Shown one piece after another: positions 17,801-26,099 of a stretch of 64,000 nt of DNA. The stretch's first letter is position 1. Each line of letters opens with the position of its first letter. Origin of the DNA: Allohahella sp002354735. Its GTDB lineage: Bacteria; Pseudomonadota; Gammaproteobacteria; Pseudomonadales; Oleiphilaceae. The translations under genes were made by a program, and so were the position numbers. Below the pieces are notes generated by a model. It ran no database searches, was not told the DNA's origin, and saw nothing but the letters and a program-made list of their open reading frames with translations. The stretch covers positions 868,001-932,000 of the forward strand of contig NZ_CP172312.1 in assembly GCF_047946665.1 (NCBI RefSeq), written 5' to 3'.

Positions 17801-18294
17801 TAGCTGCCGATGTCGATGGTATCGCCCTTCTTGATCCACAGCGTGGTGCCGAGCAGGTGCCGTCGGGAGGCAAGGCGCTGCATGAGCGTGGCAACTGAAA
17901 TCAGCAATAGCCCACCTTTCTGGCGCGGCAGGCTCACCAGCGTGGCGATACGTCGGCTCACGATATCCTGGTGCGGCGAGAAACTGTCGTAGGGCAGGGT
18001 TTCCCAGTCCGGCAGCGCAAGGGTGGGCGTAGCATCCCGCTCGTCCAGTCGGCGGAACAGGTCGAGCCCGGCCTCGAGGCGCTCGAGCGTCGCCATGTCT
18101 GGCGTCACCACCACGGTGAGGGTATCGGGCTGCTGTTGTTCCAGTTGCGCGAGGAACATGGCATCGGCGCGGCCTGGCAAAATTGGCCAGCGTGCAGCCT
18201 GACCGGCCGGCATCTCGCGAGGCAGAGGGAAAGGCAGGGCTGTATCCAGCTTTCGCTTGGCAGTCGTTCGGCTTGCAGAAGGCGTGCTTGTCAT
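14809..18294 (-). CDS. mfd: Transcription-repair coupling factor
   Basis: A 1161-residue ATPase that removes stalled RNA polymerase at DNA lesions and recruits UvrA. The N-terminal third resembles UvrB (LPDWETLPYDSFSPHQD, then RRHLLGTTLWIKKGD). The polymerase-interaction domain follows (HIEHGVGRFHGLVSL). The helicase core has Walker A GDVGFGKTEVA near residue 648, the DEEH box in LLIIDEEHRFGVQQ, TATPIPRTL and QLRGRVGRS. The C-terminal autoinhibitory domain closes with VDPEQRHQWAEQIVRMFA. Length is normal. It leads a two-gene operon with csiV and is divergent from gap. Confidence 0.96.
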   Translation of the reverse strand: MTSTPSASRTTAKRKLDTALPFPLPREMPAGQAARWPILPGRADAMFLAQLEQQQPDTLTVVVTPDMATLERLEAGLDLFRRLDERDATPTLALPDWETLPYDSFSPHQDIVSRRIATLVSLPRQKGGLLLISVATLMQRLASRRHLLGTTLWIKKGDTIDIGSYREQLEQVGYRNVNTVFEHGEFAVRGAIIDLFPMGHDQPFRIELFDDEVDSLRYFDPETQRSGDQIDEIELLPAFEFPFDEAARSRFRQNFYEAFPESPRQTPVLRDVVEGIVTPGIEYYMPLFDADTSTLFDYLPPDSQLYLMPNLHARAEEFWADVQSRFDSLGHDRHRPLLPPHKLYLRPDELFAALARQPRIEVTPKADGEKAVVAELPAVGVETQQNQPLQKLIDAAGKDTVVLAAESAGRAEALKDLFAAHDQALLSAHSWQEALSRPGSWQVLTADIDRGFRLLDPPALLISESDLFELKVPQRRRRKQSATDTDALIQSLAELKEGMPVVHIEHGVGRFHGLVSLNVGDQEQEFILLVYGDDAKLYVPVAQLQVLSRYAGLNEEFAPLHKLGNDKWQKAKRAAREKIRDVASELLKIYARREARKGHSYKVEEIEYSRFADDFPFEETPDQASAIGAVVSDLKRQQPMDRLICGDVGFGKTEVAMRAAFLVANAGRQVVVLVPTTLLAQQHFNSFRDRFAGTAMRIELLSRFRSTQEIKTSMEAMKAGQVDIVIGTHKLIQKDVEFKDLGLLIIDEEHRFGVQQKERLKALRAEVDILTLTATPIPRTLNLSLQGVRDLSIIATPPERRLAVKTFVHEHEDGIVKEAVMRELLRGGQVFYLHNEVKTIQKTADALAELVPGARICVAHGQMPERQLEKVMSEFYHKKYNVLVCTTIIETGIDIPSANTIIIDRADKLGLAQLHQLRGRVGRSHHQAYAYLLTVSPRSLTADARKRLEAISAAQDLGAGFTLATHDLEIRGAGELLGAEQSGHINAIGFSLYMQLLDSAVRAMREGKELSLDDPEEKVCEVNLRAPALLPDSYIHDVQSRLVLYQRIAAAKSPEALKDLQVELIDRFGLLPDAAKNLFRQAAIRMEADQLGIVRIDAGEKGGVVEFAAKTRVQPMKLIELVQTKPKRYRLEGSQKLRDNVPLVDPEQRHQWAEQIVRMFA

Positions 18295-18589
18295 TGGTCC
18301 GGTCTGTGTAGTGTTGCTGTGGCCAATCGAAGAGTACGTTGCCGCTTGCCATTCCGGGCGCAGCGATTGGACCTCATTTCATGACATCTCTGCCGGTGTG
18401 CTGGCGCAGATTGTACTGTGGCTGCTATAAATGGCAATGCTGGTCTTCCATCCTGGGGCTGGAACGGCGATAATATGCGCCCAATTTTTCACTCTTATGC
18501 TTAAACTCAGAGCCTGACTACGCTCTGCCGACATTGTGCGGGAATGGCTCAATTCGTCCTGCCTGTCGGATCAACCGAGGTGCCTTGTA

Positions 18590-20056
18590 GTGAGTCAAGA
18601 TAAACTGGACGCATGTTTTAGTGACTGGACGGCGAAAGAAAATGTCGCCGAGGCCATGATCCCGCTGATCGGCAGGCTCTACCGCAAATATAACGTCATT
18701 ACGTCGATCTATGGCAAAGCAGTCATCAACCAGTCCGTCATCGGTCTGTTGAAGGCACATCGCTTCGTCCGCCAGGTCGAGAACCGTGAGCTCTCCGTTC
18801 ATGAGACCATGCCGGTGCTGCTCGCGCTGGACAAGCTGAATCTTGGACCTGCCCATATCGACATCGGCAAGATGGCCGTGCGCTACAGCGACCACGGTAG
18901 TGGCAAGCCGCTTCAGGACTTCCTGGCCGAGGAACTCAAGGAAGTCGTCAACCGTCACAAGCCGCGCGAAGAGTCGGGTGCTGCTTCCAAGGACGTCGTA
19001 CTCTACGGTTTCGGACGTATCGGTCGTCTGCTGGCGCGTATTCTGGTTGAAAAGGCAGGCGGCGGTGAGAACCTGCGTCTTCGTGCCATCGTGGTGAGAA
19101 AGGGCAAGGCGTCGAACGACATCGAGAAGCGCGCGAGCCTTCTGCGACGCGACTCGGTACATGGCAGCTTCAAGGGCACCATCACCATCGATGAGGAAAA
19201 CCAGGGCATCATCGCCAACGGTAACTTCATCAAGGTCATCTACGCCAACTCACCAGAGTCTATCGACTACACCAGCTATGGCATCAACAACGCCATTCTT
19301 GTCGACAATACCGGCGTATGGCGCGACAAGGACGGCCTGGGCCAGCATCTCAAGGCCAAGGGCGTTGCCCGTGTACTGCTCACGGCGCCAGGCAAGGGTG
19401 ATATCAAGAATATCGTCTTCGGTATCAACAACGAAGATATCAAGGCTGAAGACACCATCCTGTCTGCGGCATCCTGTACGACCAATGCCATTACGCCAGT
19501 ACTCAAGGTCATCAACGACCGCTACGGCATCCGCGATGGGCATGTCGAAACCGTTCATGCCTATACCAACGACCAGAACCTGATCGACAACTATCATGCT
19601 GGTAGTCGACGCGGCCGAAGTGCTGGGTTGAATATGGTTATCACAGAAACCGGCGCTGCCAAGGCTGTTGCGAAGGCGCTGCCTGAGTTGGCTGGCAAGC
19701 TCTCCGGTAACGCGATTCGCGTTCCCATCCCCAACGTTTCCATGGCGATCCTGAACCTCAACCTGGACAAGGATACCAACGTCGAGGAGTTGAACGATTA
19801 CCTGCGCACTATTTCGCTGCACTCGAAGTATCAGAAGCAGATCGACTTCGTGAATTCCCCGGAAGTTGTGTCGTCCGACTTCGTGGGTTCACGTCACGCA
19901 GGTATTGTCGATGCTCAGGCGACTATCGCCAGTGGCAATCGCATCGTGCTCTATGTCTGGTATGACAACGAAGCTGGCTACAGCGCCCAGGTCGTGCGCA
20001 TCGTCAACCAGATGGCCGGCGTGCATTACAAGGTTTTCCCGGCAGCAACGGTCTGA
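18590..20056 (+). CDS. gap: Glyceraldehyde-3-phosphate dehydrogenase, long type
   Basis: The GTG at 18590 is preceded by GAGG at nine bases and gives MSQDKLDACFSDW, which matches the family; a longer frame to 18536 is unlikely. The 488-residue product has an extra N-terminal domain of about 125 residues (EAMIPLIGRLYRKYNV, SVHETMPVLLALD) ahead of the Rossmann fold (VVLYGFGRIGRLLARIL). The catalytic Cys296 is in AASCTTNAITPVL, with the partner His in VETVHAYTNDQ. This long class occurs in Pseudomonas (PA3001) next to mfd, as here, and its direction of action, glycolytic or gluconeogenic, cannot be told from sequence. Confidence 0.93.
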   Translation: MSQDKLDACFSDWTAKENVAEAMIPLIGRLYRKYNVITSIYGKAVINQSVIGLLKAHRFVRQVENRELSVHETMPVLLALDKLNLGPAHIDIGKMAVRYSDHGSGKPLQDFLAEELKEVVNRHKPREESGAASKDVVLYGFGRIGRLLARILVEKAGGGENLRLRAIVVRKGKASNDIEKRASLLRRDSVHGSFKGTITIDEENQGIIANGNFIKVIYANSPESIDYTSYGINNAILVDNTGVWRDKDGLGQHLKAKGVARVLLTAPGKGDIKNIVFGINNEDIKAEDTILSAASCTTNAITPVLKVINDRYGIRDGHVETVHAYTNDQNLIDNYHAGSRRGRSAGLNMVITETGAAKAVAKALPELAGKLSGNAIRVPIPNVSMAILNLNLDKDTNVEELNDYLRTISLHSKYQKQIDFVNSPEVVSSDFVGSRHAGIVDAQATIASGNRIVLYVWYDNEAGYSAQVVRIVNQMAGVHYKVFPAATV

Positions 20057-20062
20057 TTCCAT

Positions 20063-20085
20063 CCCTGGCGGCACGTTCGCCAGGG
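20063..20085 (+). terminator. Hairpin after gap
   Basis: A perfect 8-bp stem (CCCTGGCG and CGCCAGGG) with a 7-nt loop begins seven bases after the stop of gap. It lacks a T-run, so termination would be incomplete or factor-dependent. Confidence 0.5.
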
Positions 20086-20214
20086 TGCGCTATCATAAGT
20101 GCGGGCAAGGTTGGCGTTGACGATCGTCACGTGCTTTTCTTACGTCGCCACGTATACTGGCGACCGTAAACCGTTGCTTCGCAGGCCAATCAAGAAAAAA
20201 GACAGGCTGACTGA

Positions 20215-21570
20215 ATGAAAAAAATCAAGAAGGGCCTCGATATCCCGATATCGGGTGAGCCCAAGCAGATCATCGATCAGGGCCCAGCGGTCACGGAAGT
20301 GGCTATCGTCGGGTTCGATTACAATGGCATGAAGCCCACCATGGAGGTCGCTGAGGGCGATCGGGTGCTTTGTGGTCAACTGCTGTTTACTGACAAGAAA
20401 ACTGAAGGTGTGCGCTACACTTCGCCGGCCACAGGTACCGTAAAAGCCATTCATCGTGGCGAAAAGCGGGTTTTTCAGTCCATAGTGATTGCTGTCGATC
20501 AGCATGAAGATGGCGAGAGTCAGGTACAATTCACCCATTATCCAGCCGATCAGCTCGAGTCGCTGTCACGGCAGCAGGCCGTCGATCTGCTCGTGGAGTC
20601 GGGAGAATGGACAGCCTTCCGCACAAGGCCGTTCAGCAAGGTTCCCGAGCTCGATGCCGAGCCCCACTCAATTTTCGTCTCTGTTATGGATACGCAGCCG
20701 CTGGCCGCTGATCCGCTGGTCATCATCGCCCAGGCCAATGAAGACTTCCAGAACGGCCTCAGGGTGCTGAGTCGTTTGACCAAGGGCAAGGTTTTCGTCT
20801 GCTCCGCGCCGGATGTCGACGTGCAGCTGCCGAAAATGGACCGTCTCGAGCATGAGACGTTTGCCGGTCCGCATCCTGCGGGGCTCGTCGGCACACACAT
20901 TCACCACCTTGATCCGGTGAACCTGTACAAGAGCGTGTGGACGGTAGGCTATCAGGACGTGATCGCAATCGGTCGCCTGTTCACCACTGGCTACAAGTTC
21001 GTTGAGCGCGTTGTGGCGCTATCCGGCCCTGCCGTCAAACGGCCGCGGCTGATCAGAACCCGCACTGGCGCTTCGGTCAGTCAGCTCACCTTGAACGAAC
21101 TGAAATCGGACAATGTTCGTACAGTTTCAGGCTCAGTGCTGGGTGGCAGATCCGCCCGTGACTCCGTCGACTACCTCGGTCGATACGACTACCAGATCGC
21201 CTGTCTGGAAGAAGGTCACCACCGCGAGCTTTTCGGCTGGCTTTCTCCTGGTCTCAACAAGTTCTCTGTAATCAACATCTATCTGTCAAAGCTCATGCCG
21301 GGCAAGCGCTTCAACATGACGACGACAACCAATGGCAGTGAGCGGGCAATGGTGCCAATCGGTACTTATGAACGCATCATGCCGCTCGACATTCTGCCAA
21401 CGCAACTGCTGCGGGCCCTGATTGTCGGAGATACTGAAGTTGCCCAGAAGCTGGGCTGCCTCGAACTCGATGAAGAGGATCTTGCGCTGTGTTCATTCGT
21501 GTGCCCAGGCAAGTACGAGTACGGGCCGATACTCAGGCGTAATCTCGAAACCATCGAAAAAGAGGGTTGA
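20215..21570 (+). CDS. nqrA: Na+-translocating NADH:ubiquinone reductase subunit A
   Basis: First gene of the Na+-NQR operon. The 451-residue product begins MKKIKKGLDIPISGEPKQ, as in the family, and holds GVRYTSPATGTVKAIHRGEKR, a biotinyl/lipoyl-like fold, and FTHYPADQL. NqrA is the peripheral cytoplasmic subunit linked with quinone reduction. Its stop is followed five bases later by nqrB, and the six subunits run in the standard A to F order. The 158-bp gap upstream, after the gap terminator, should hold the operon promoter. Confidence 0.96.
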   Translation: MKKIKKGLDIPISGEPKQIIDQGPAVTEVAIVGFDYNGMKPTMEVAEGDRVLCGQLLFTDKKTEGVRYTSPATGTVKAIHRGEKRVFQSIVIAVDQHEDGESQVQFTHYPADQLESLSRQQAVDLLVESGEWTAFRTRPFSKVPELDAEPHSIFVSVMDTQPLAADPLVIIAQANEDFQNGLRVLSRLTKGKVFVCSAPDVDVQLPKMDRLEHETFAGPHPAGLVGTHIHHLDPVNLYKSVWTVGYQDVIAIGRLFTTGYKFVERVVALSGPAVKRPRLIRTRTGASVSQLTLNELKSDNVRTVSGSVLGGRSARDSVDYLGRYDYQIACLEEGHHRELFGWLSPGLNKFSVINIYLSKLMPGKRFNMTTTTNGSERAMVPIGTYERIMPLDILPTQLLRALIVGDTEVAQKLGCLELDEEDLALCSFVCPGKYEYGPILRRNLETIEKEG

Positions 21571-21574
21571 TGTC

Positions 21575-22774
21575 ATGAGCTTAAGAACTTTTCTAGACAA
21601 GATAGAGCCCAACTTTCACAAGGGTGGGCGGTATGAAAAGATGTACCCGCTGTACGAAGCCGTCGACACGATCTTCTATTCGCCTGGTTCCGTAACTGCA
21701 GCGAACACCCACGTTCGCGACGGCATCGACCTCAAGCGGATCATGATCACGGTCTGGGTCTGCGTCTTCCCCGCCATGTTCTTCGGTATGTGGAACATCG
21801 GTTTCCAGGCAAACACCTATCTTGCAGAAGCCGGCATCGCCATGGATCAGGGCTGGCGTTACAGCCTGATCGCTGCGCTTGCAGGCAACGATCCGTCCAG
21901 TATCTGGGACAACATGATCTATGGTGCAATGCACTTCCTGCCAATCTACCTGACGGTCTTTATAGTCGGTGGTGCCTGTGAGGTCGTTTTCGCCACGATC
22001 AGGAAGCATGAAGTCAACGAAGGCTTCTTCGTCACCTCGATACTCTTCGCGTTGATCTGCCCGCCGGATCTGCCCTTGTGGCAGGCTGCACTGGGCATCA
22101 TCTTCGGTGTCGTCATCGGCAAGGAAGTGTTTGGCGGTACGGGCAAGAACTTCCTCAATCCTGCGCTGGCGGGTCGAGCGTTCCTGTATTTCGCCTATCC
22201 GGCGCAGATGTCGGGTGACTCGGTCTGGACAGCAGTGGATGGTTTCAGTGGTGCGACGCCGCTTAGCGTTGCCGCTTCCGGCGGTATGGAAGCCCTGCAG
22301 GGTAGCCTGACCTGGTTCGACGCCTTCCTCGGTTTCCACCAGGGCAGTATCGGTGGCACCAGCGACCTCGCCATCATGATAGGCGGCGTGATCCTCCTCA
22401 TCATGGGTATCGCCTCACTGCGTATCGTCCTCGGTGTGGTGCTCGGTGTTGTGCTGACTGCTGGCCTGCTCAACCTGGTCGGTTCGGATACGAACCCCAT
22501 GTTCGCGTTGCCTCCGCACTGGCACTTCGTCATCGGTGGTCTGACCTTCGGCATGTTCTTCATGGCGACAGATCCTGTGTCTGCTTCGCATACACAAACA
22601 GGCCGCTGGATCTTCGGTATGCTTATCGGCGCCATGACCGTGCTGATCAGGGTCGTAAACCCGGCTTTCCCCGAAGGCATCATGCTCGCGATACTGTTCG
22701 CGAACCTGTTCTCGCCATTCATCGACCATCTCGTCGTGCAGGCGAATATCAAGCGGAGGCTCGCCCGTGGCTAA
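21575..22774 (+). CDS. nqrB: Na+-NQR subunit B
   Basis: The ATG at 21575 gives MSLRTFLDKIEPNFHKGGRY, the family start; frames extending into nqrA are not meaningful. The 399-residue product has about ten membrane segments. The motif GFSGATPLS carries Thr228, the residue that ApbE decorates with FMN through a phosphoester bond (Thr236 in Vibrio). NqrB forms much of the Na+ path. It overlaps nqrC by eight bases. Confidence 0.96.
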   Translation: MSLRTFLDKIEPNFHKGGRYEKMYPLYEAVDTIFYSPGSVTAANTHVRDGIDLKRIMITVWVCVFPAMFFGMWNIGFQANTYLAEAGIAMDQGWRYSLIAALAGNDPSSIWDNMIYGAMHFLPIYLTVFIVGGACEVVFATIRKHEVNEGFFVTSILFALICPPDLPLWQAALGIIFGVVIGKEVFGGTGKNFLNPALAGRAFLYFAYPAQMSGDSVWTAVDGFSGATPLSVAASGGMEALQGSLTWFDAFLGFHQGSIGGTSDLAIMIGGVILLIMGIASLRIVLGVVLGVVLTAGLLNLVGSDTNPMFALPPHWHFVIGGLTFGMFFMATDPVSASHTQTGRWIFGMLIGAMTVLIRVVNPAFPEGIMLAILFANLFSPFIDHLVVQANIKRRLARG

Positions 22775-23573
22775 AGGATCATCAACTGGAAAAACCCTTA
22801 CGGTCGCCTTTCTGTTGTGCATCGTGTGTTCGGTCGTGGTTTCAGCCGCCGCCGTCATGCTGCGACCGGTACAGACTGAAAATCGCGAGCTGAACGTCAA
22901 GGAAAACATCCTGCGGGCGGCTGGCATGATAGAGCCGGGGTCATCGAAGGCCGAAGTCGAAGAGCGTTTTGCGAGTATCACGCCAAAGCTGGTCGAGCTG
23001 GAAACCGGGCGCTTCATCGAGCCTTCGGAAATCGGCCTCAAGAGCATTGAAGAGTTTCAGCAGCAGAAAGTCGCCACCAGGGAAGGGACGTCCTACACCC
23101 TGAGCCAGGCTGAAGACATTGCTGGCCTGGGCCGTGTGGAGAAATACGCCAAGGTTTATCTGGCTGAAGAGAACGGTGAAATCAATCGGGTTATCGTTCC
23201 TGTTCGCGGTTACGGTCTCTGGTCGACGCTGTATGGTTTCATGGCGCTGGAAAATGATGCCAATACCATTGCCGGCTTTGGCTTCTACGAGCATGGTGAA
23301 ACACCTGGTCTTGGTGGCGAGGTTGATAATCCGGCCTGGAAGGCTCAGTGGAGCGGGAAGGAAGTTTACGGTGAGGATGGTGAGGTTGCGATCCGCTTGA
23401 TCAAGGGCGGCGCGAATCCATCTGCACCTGGTGCTGAACATCATATCGACTCGCTCTCGGGCGCGACGCTGACCAGCCGCGGTATCGAGAACCTGATCCA
23501 GTACTGGCTCGGCGATAGCGGCCTCAAGCCCTTTCTTGAGCGCATAAAGAACGGAGAGATTCGCAATGTCTAA
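22767..23573 (+). CDS. nqrC: Na+-NQR subunit C
   Basis: A GTG start at 22767 with GGAGG eight bases before it. The 268-residue product has one N-terminal membrane helix (TLTVAFLLCIVCSVVVSAAAV), a periplasmic domain and the FMN-attachment motif SLSGATLTS, with Thr234 as the acceptor. The conserved RGYGLWSTLYGFMAL and HGETPGLGGEV stretches are present. It overlaps both nqrB and nqrD by eight bases. Confidence 0.96.
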   Translation: MAKGSSTGKTLTVAFLLCIVCSVVVSAAAVMLRPVQTENRELNVKENILRAAGMIEPGSSKAEVEERFASITPKLVELETGRFIEPSEIGLKSIEEFQQQKVATREGTSYTLSQAEDIAGLGRVEKYAKVYLAEENGEINRVIVPVRGYGLWSTLYGFMALENDANTIAGFGFYEHGETPGLGGEVDNPAWKAQWSGKEVYGEDGEVAIRLIKGGANPSAPGAEHHIDSLSGATLTSRGIENLIQYWLGDSGLKPFLERIKNGEIRNV

Positions 23574-24231
23574 AAATCGTGTCGCGGAGATCGTCTTTGA
23601 TCCGATCTTCAACAACAATCCGATTGCCCTGCAGATTCTGGGTATCTGTTCCGCGCTTGCGGTAACGACCAGTCTTCAGTTGTCGCTGGTCATGGGTGTG
23701 GCGGTCATGCTGGTTACCGCATGCTCCAGTGCGCTGATCTCGGTTATTCGTTCCCAGATACCCAGCAGTATACGAATCATCGTGCAGATGACCATTATCG
23801 CTTCTCTGGTAATCGTCGTAGACCAGCTGCTCAAGGCCTATGCCTACGAAATGAGCAAGCAGCTTTCGGTCTTCGTTGGTCTCATCATCACCAACTGTAT
23901 CGTCATGGGCCGTGCTGAAGCCTATGCCATGCAGAATGGGCCGGTGCTGAGTTTCCTCGATGGCATCGGAAATGGTCTCGGCTATGCCGTGCTGCTTATC
24001 TTTGTAGCTTTCTTCCGTGAGCTGCTCGGTGCGGGCAAGCTCTTTGGCGTGGAAATACTGCCCCTCCAGGCAAACGGTGGCTGGTACCTGCCTAACGGTC
24101 TCTTGCTGCTGCCGCCGAGCGCGTTCTTCATCATCGGCCTGGCTATCTGGGCCCTCAGAAGCTGGAAAGTCGAACAGGTCGAACCTAAGGACTATAAGCT
24201 TGCACCGCATCGTGTCAGGGAGGCCTTCTGA
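23566..24231 (+). CDS. nqrD: Na+-NQR subunit D
   Basis: A 221-residue integral membrane protein with about six helices. NNNPIALQILGICSALAVT at the start and VGLIITNCIVMGRAEAYAM are family-typical; the Cys in TNCIVMGR helps bind the iron centre that lies between NqrD and NqrE. It overlaps nqrC by eight bases and nqrE by one base (TGATG). Confidence 0.96.
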   Translation: MSKNRVAEIVFDPIFNNNPIALQILGICSALAVTTSLQLSLVMGVAVMLVTACSSALISVIRSQIPSSIRIIVQMTIIASLVIVVDQLLKAYAYEMSKQLSVFVGLIITNCIVMGRAEAYAMQNGPVLSFLDGIGNGLGYAVLLIFVAFFRELLGAGKLFGVEILPLQANGGWYLPNGLLLLPPSAFFIIGLAIWALRSWKVEQVEPKDYKLAPHRVREAF

Positions 24232-24842
24232 TGTTTGAGCAATATCTGAGCCTGTTCATCAAGGCCGTATTCGTTGAAAACATGGCACTGGCCTTCTTCC
24301 TGGGCATGTGTACCTTCCTGGCTATTTCCAAGAAGATCGAAGCGGCTATCGGTCTGGGCATTGCTGTAACGGTGGTGCTGGCCATTACCGTTCCAGTCAA
24401 CAACCTGATCTTCAACAGTCTGCTGCGTGAAGGGGCTCTGTCCTGGGCGGGCCTGCCGAACGTCGATCTGAGCTTCCTGGGCCTGCTGACCTATATCGGT
24501 GTTATCGCCGCTATTGTCCAGATCCTGGAAATGGTGCTGGATAAGTACTTTGTTGCGCTCTATGCAGCATTGGGCGTGTTCCTGCCCCTGATTACGGTTA
24601 ACTGCGCAATCCTCGGTGCCTCACTGTTCATGGTCGAGCGGGACTACGAGTTTGGCGAAAGTGTGGTGTATGGACTGGGTGCAGGCGTTGGCTGGGCGCT
24701 GGCCATCATCGCGCTGGCCGGTATTCGAGAGAAGCTCAAGTATTCGGACGTGCCTGATGGCCTGAGAGGGCTGGGTATCACCTTTATCACGGTCGGTCTG
24801 ATGTCGCTAGGCTTCATGTCGTTCTCTGGTATTTCGCTGTAA
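24231..24842 (+). CDS. nqrE: Na+-NQR subunit E
   Basis: A 203-residue integral membrane protein, the inverted-topology partner of NqrD. Typical parts are SLFIKAVFVENMALAFFLGM, the Cys-containing LGMCTFLA and ITVNCAILGASLFM, whose cysteines contribute to the membrane iron site. The start is coupled to the nqrD stop. Confidence 0.96.
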   Translation: MFEQYLSLFIKAVFVENMALAFFLGMCTFLAISKKIEAAIGLGIAVTVVLAITVPVNNLIFNSLLREGALSWAGLPNVDLSFLGLLTYIGVIAAIVQILEMVLDKYFVALYAALGVFLPLITVNCAILGASLFMVERDYEFGESVVYGLGAGVGWALAIIALAGIREKLKYSDVPDGLRGLGITFITVGLMSLGFMSFSGISL

Positions 24843-24872
24843 TTCGGCCCTCACCCAGACAGAGGTAGAAAC

Positions 24873-26099
24873 ATGGATACGGAAATTATGCTCGGCGTTG
24901 GCATGTTCACTGTCATCGTTCTGAGCCTCGTGGCAGTCATTCTGATTGCGCGATCTCGCCTGGTCAGCACCGGCGACGTCAAGATCATCGTCAACGATGA
25001 TCCCAAGAGCGCCATTACGACAGAAGCCGGTGGCAAATTGCTGCAGACACTGGCGAACGAAGGCATGTTCCTGTCGTCAGCCTGTGGCGGCGGCGGAACC
25101 TGCGCGCAATGCAAGTGCAAGGTGCTGGACGGTGGCGGCGGCATGCTGCCAACCGAAAAGACTCACTTCACCAACCGTGAGGAACGTGAAGGCTGGCGGC
25201 TGGCCTGTCAGGTCAGCGTCAAGCAGGACATGAAAATCGAGGTGCCTGAAGAGGTGTTCGGCGTCAAGAAGTGGGAATGCGAAGTCGTTTCCAACCATAA
25301 CGTCGCCACCTTTATCAAGGAGCTCGTGTTGCAGTTGCCTGAAGGCGAGAATGTCGACTTCCGCGCTGGTGGTTACGTTCAGCTCGAGGCACCCCCGTAC
25401 GAAGTGCACTTCAAGGACTTTGAGATCGAAGAGCGCTTCCGGGAAGACTGGGACAAGCACAATATCTGGCAGTACAAGGCCGTCAACAAGGAGCCTGTCA
25501 TTCGGGCCTACTCGATGGCGAACTATCCGGATGAAAAAGGTGTGTTGAAGTTCAACATCCGAATCGCGACGCCACCTCCTGGTTCGGATCACCCGCCAGG
25601 CCTGATGTCTTCATGGGTGTTCTCATTGAAGCCGGGCGACAAGGTAACGGTGTTCGGTCCTTTCGGTGAGTTCTTCGCCAAGGAGACCGGCGCGGAGATG
25701 ATATTCGTTGGCGGTGGTGCGGGCATGGCACCGATGCGTGCGCACCTGTTCGATCAGCTGCGTCGCATTCATTCAAAGCGGAAGATCTCCTTCTGGTACG
25801 GTGCGCGAAGCAAGCGCGAAATGTTCTACGTAAAGGATTTCGACGATCTTGCGGCCGAAAACGAGAACTTCGAGTGGCACGTTGCGCTCTCCGATCCGCT
25901 GCCCGAAGACAACTGGGAAGGCCCAACTGGCTTCATTCACAACGTCCTGCTGGAAAACTATCTGAAGAACCACCCGGCACCGGAAGATTGTGAGTTCTAT
26001 ATGTGCGGGCCGCCGATGATGAACGCTGCCGTAATCAAGATGCTCAAGGATCTCGGTGTCGAAGAAGAGAACATCATGCTCGACGACTTCGGAGGCTGA
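24873..26099 (+). CDS. nqrF: Na+-NQR subunit F (NADH-oxidising flavoprotein)
   Basis: The electron entry subunit, 408 residues. One N-terminal helix is followed by a 2Fe-2S ferredoxin domain (SACGGGGTCAQCKC, with the fourth Cys in RLACQVSV), an FAD domain (RAYSMANYP) and an NADH domain (FVGGGAGMAPMRAHLFDQL and EFYMCGPPMM). It ends DDFGG as usual. A gap of 30 bases with GAGG separates it from nqrE. A strong terminator follows within 20 bases of the stop. Confidence 0.96.
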   Translation: MDTEIMLGVGMFTVIVLSLVAVILIARSRLVSTGDVKIIVNDDPKSAITTEAGGKLLQTLANEGMFLSSACGGGGTCAQCKCKVLDGGGGMLPTEKTHFTNREEREGWRLACQVSVKQDMKIEVPEEVFGVKKWECEVVSNHNVATFIKELVLQLPEGENVDFRAGGYVQLEAPPYEVHFKDFEIEERFREDWDKHNIWQYKAVNKEPVIRAYSMANYPDEKGVLKFNIRIATPPPGSDHPPGLMSSWVFSLKPGDKVTVFGPFGEFFAKETGAEMIFVGGGAGMAPMRAHLFDQLRRIHSKRKISFWYGARSKREMFYVKDFDDLAAENENFEWHVALSDPLPEDNWEGPTGFIHNVLLENYLKNHPAPEDCEFYMCGPPMMNAAVIKMLKDLGVEEENIMLDDFGG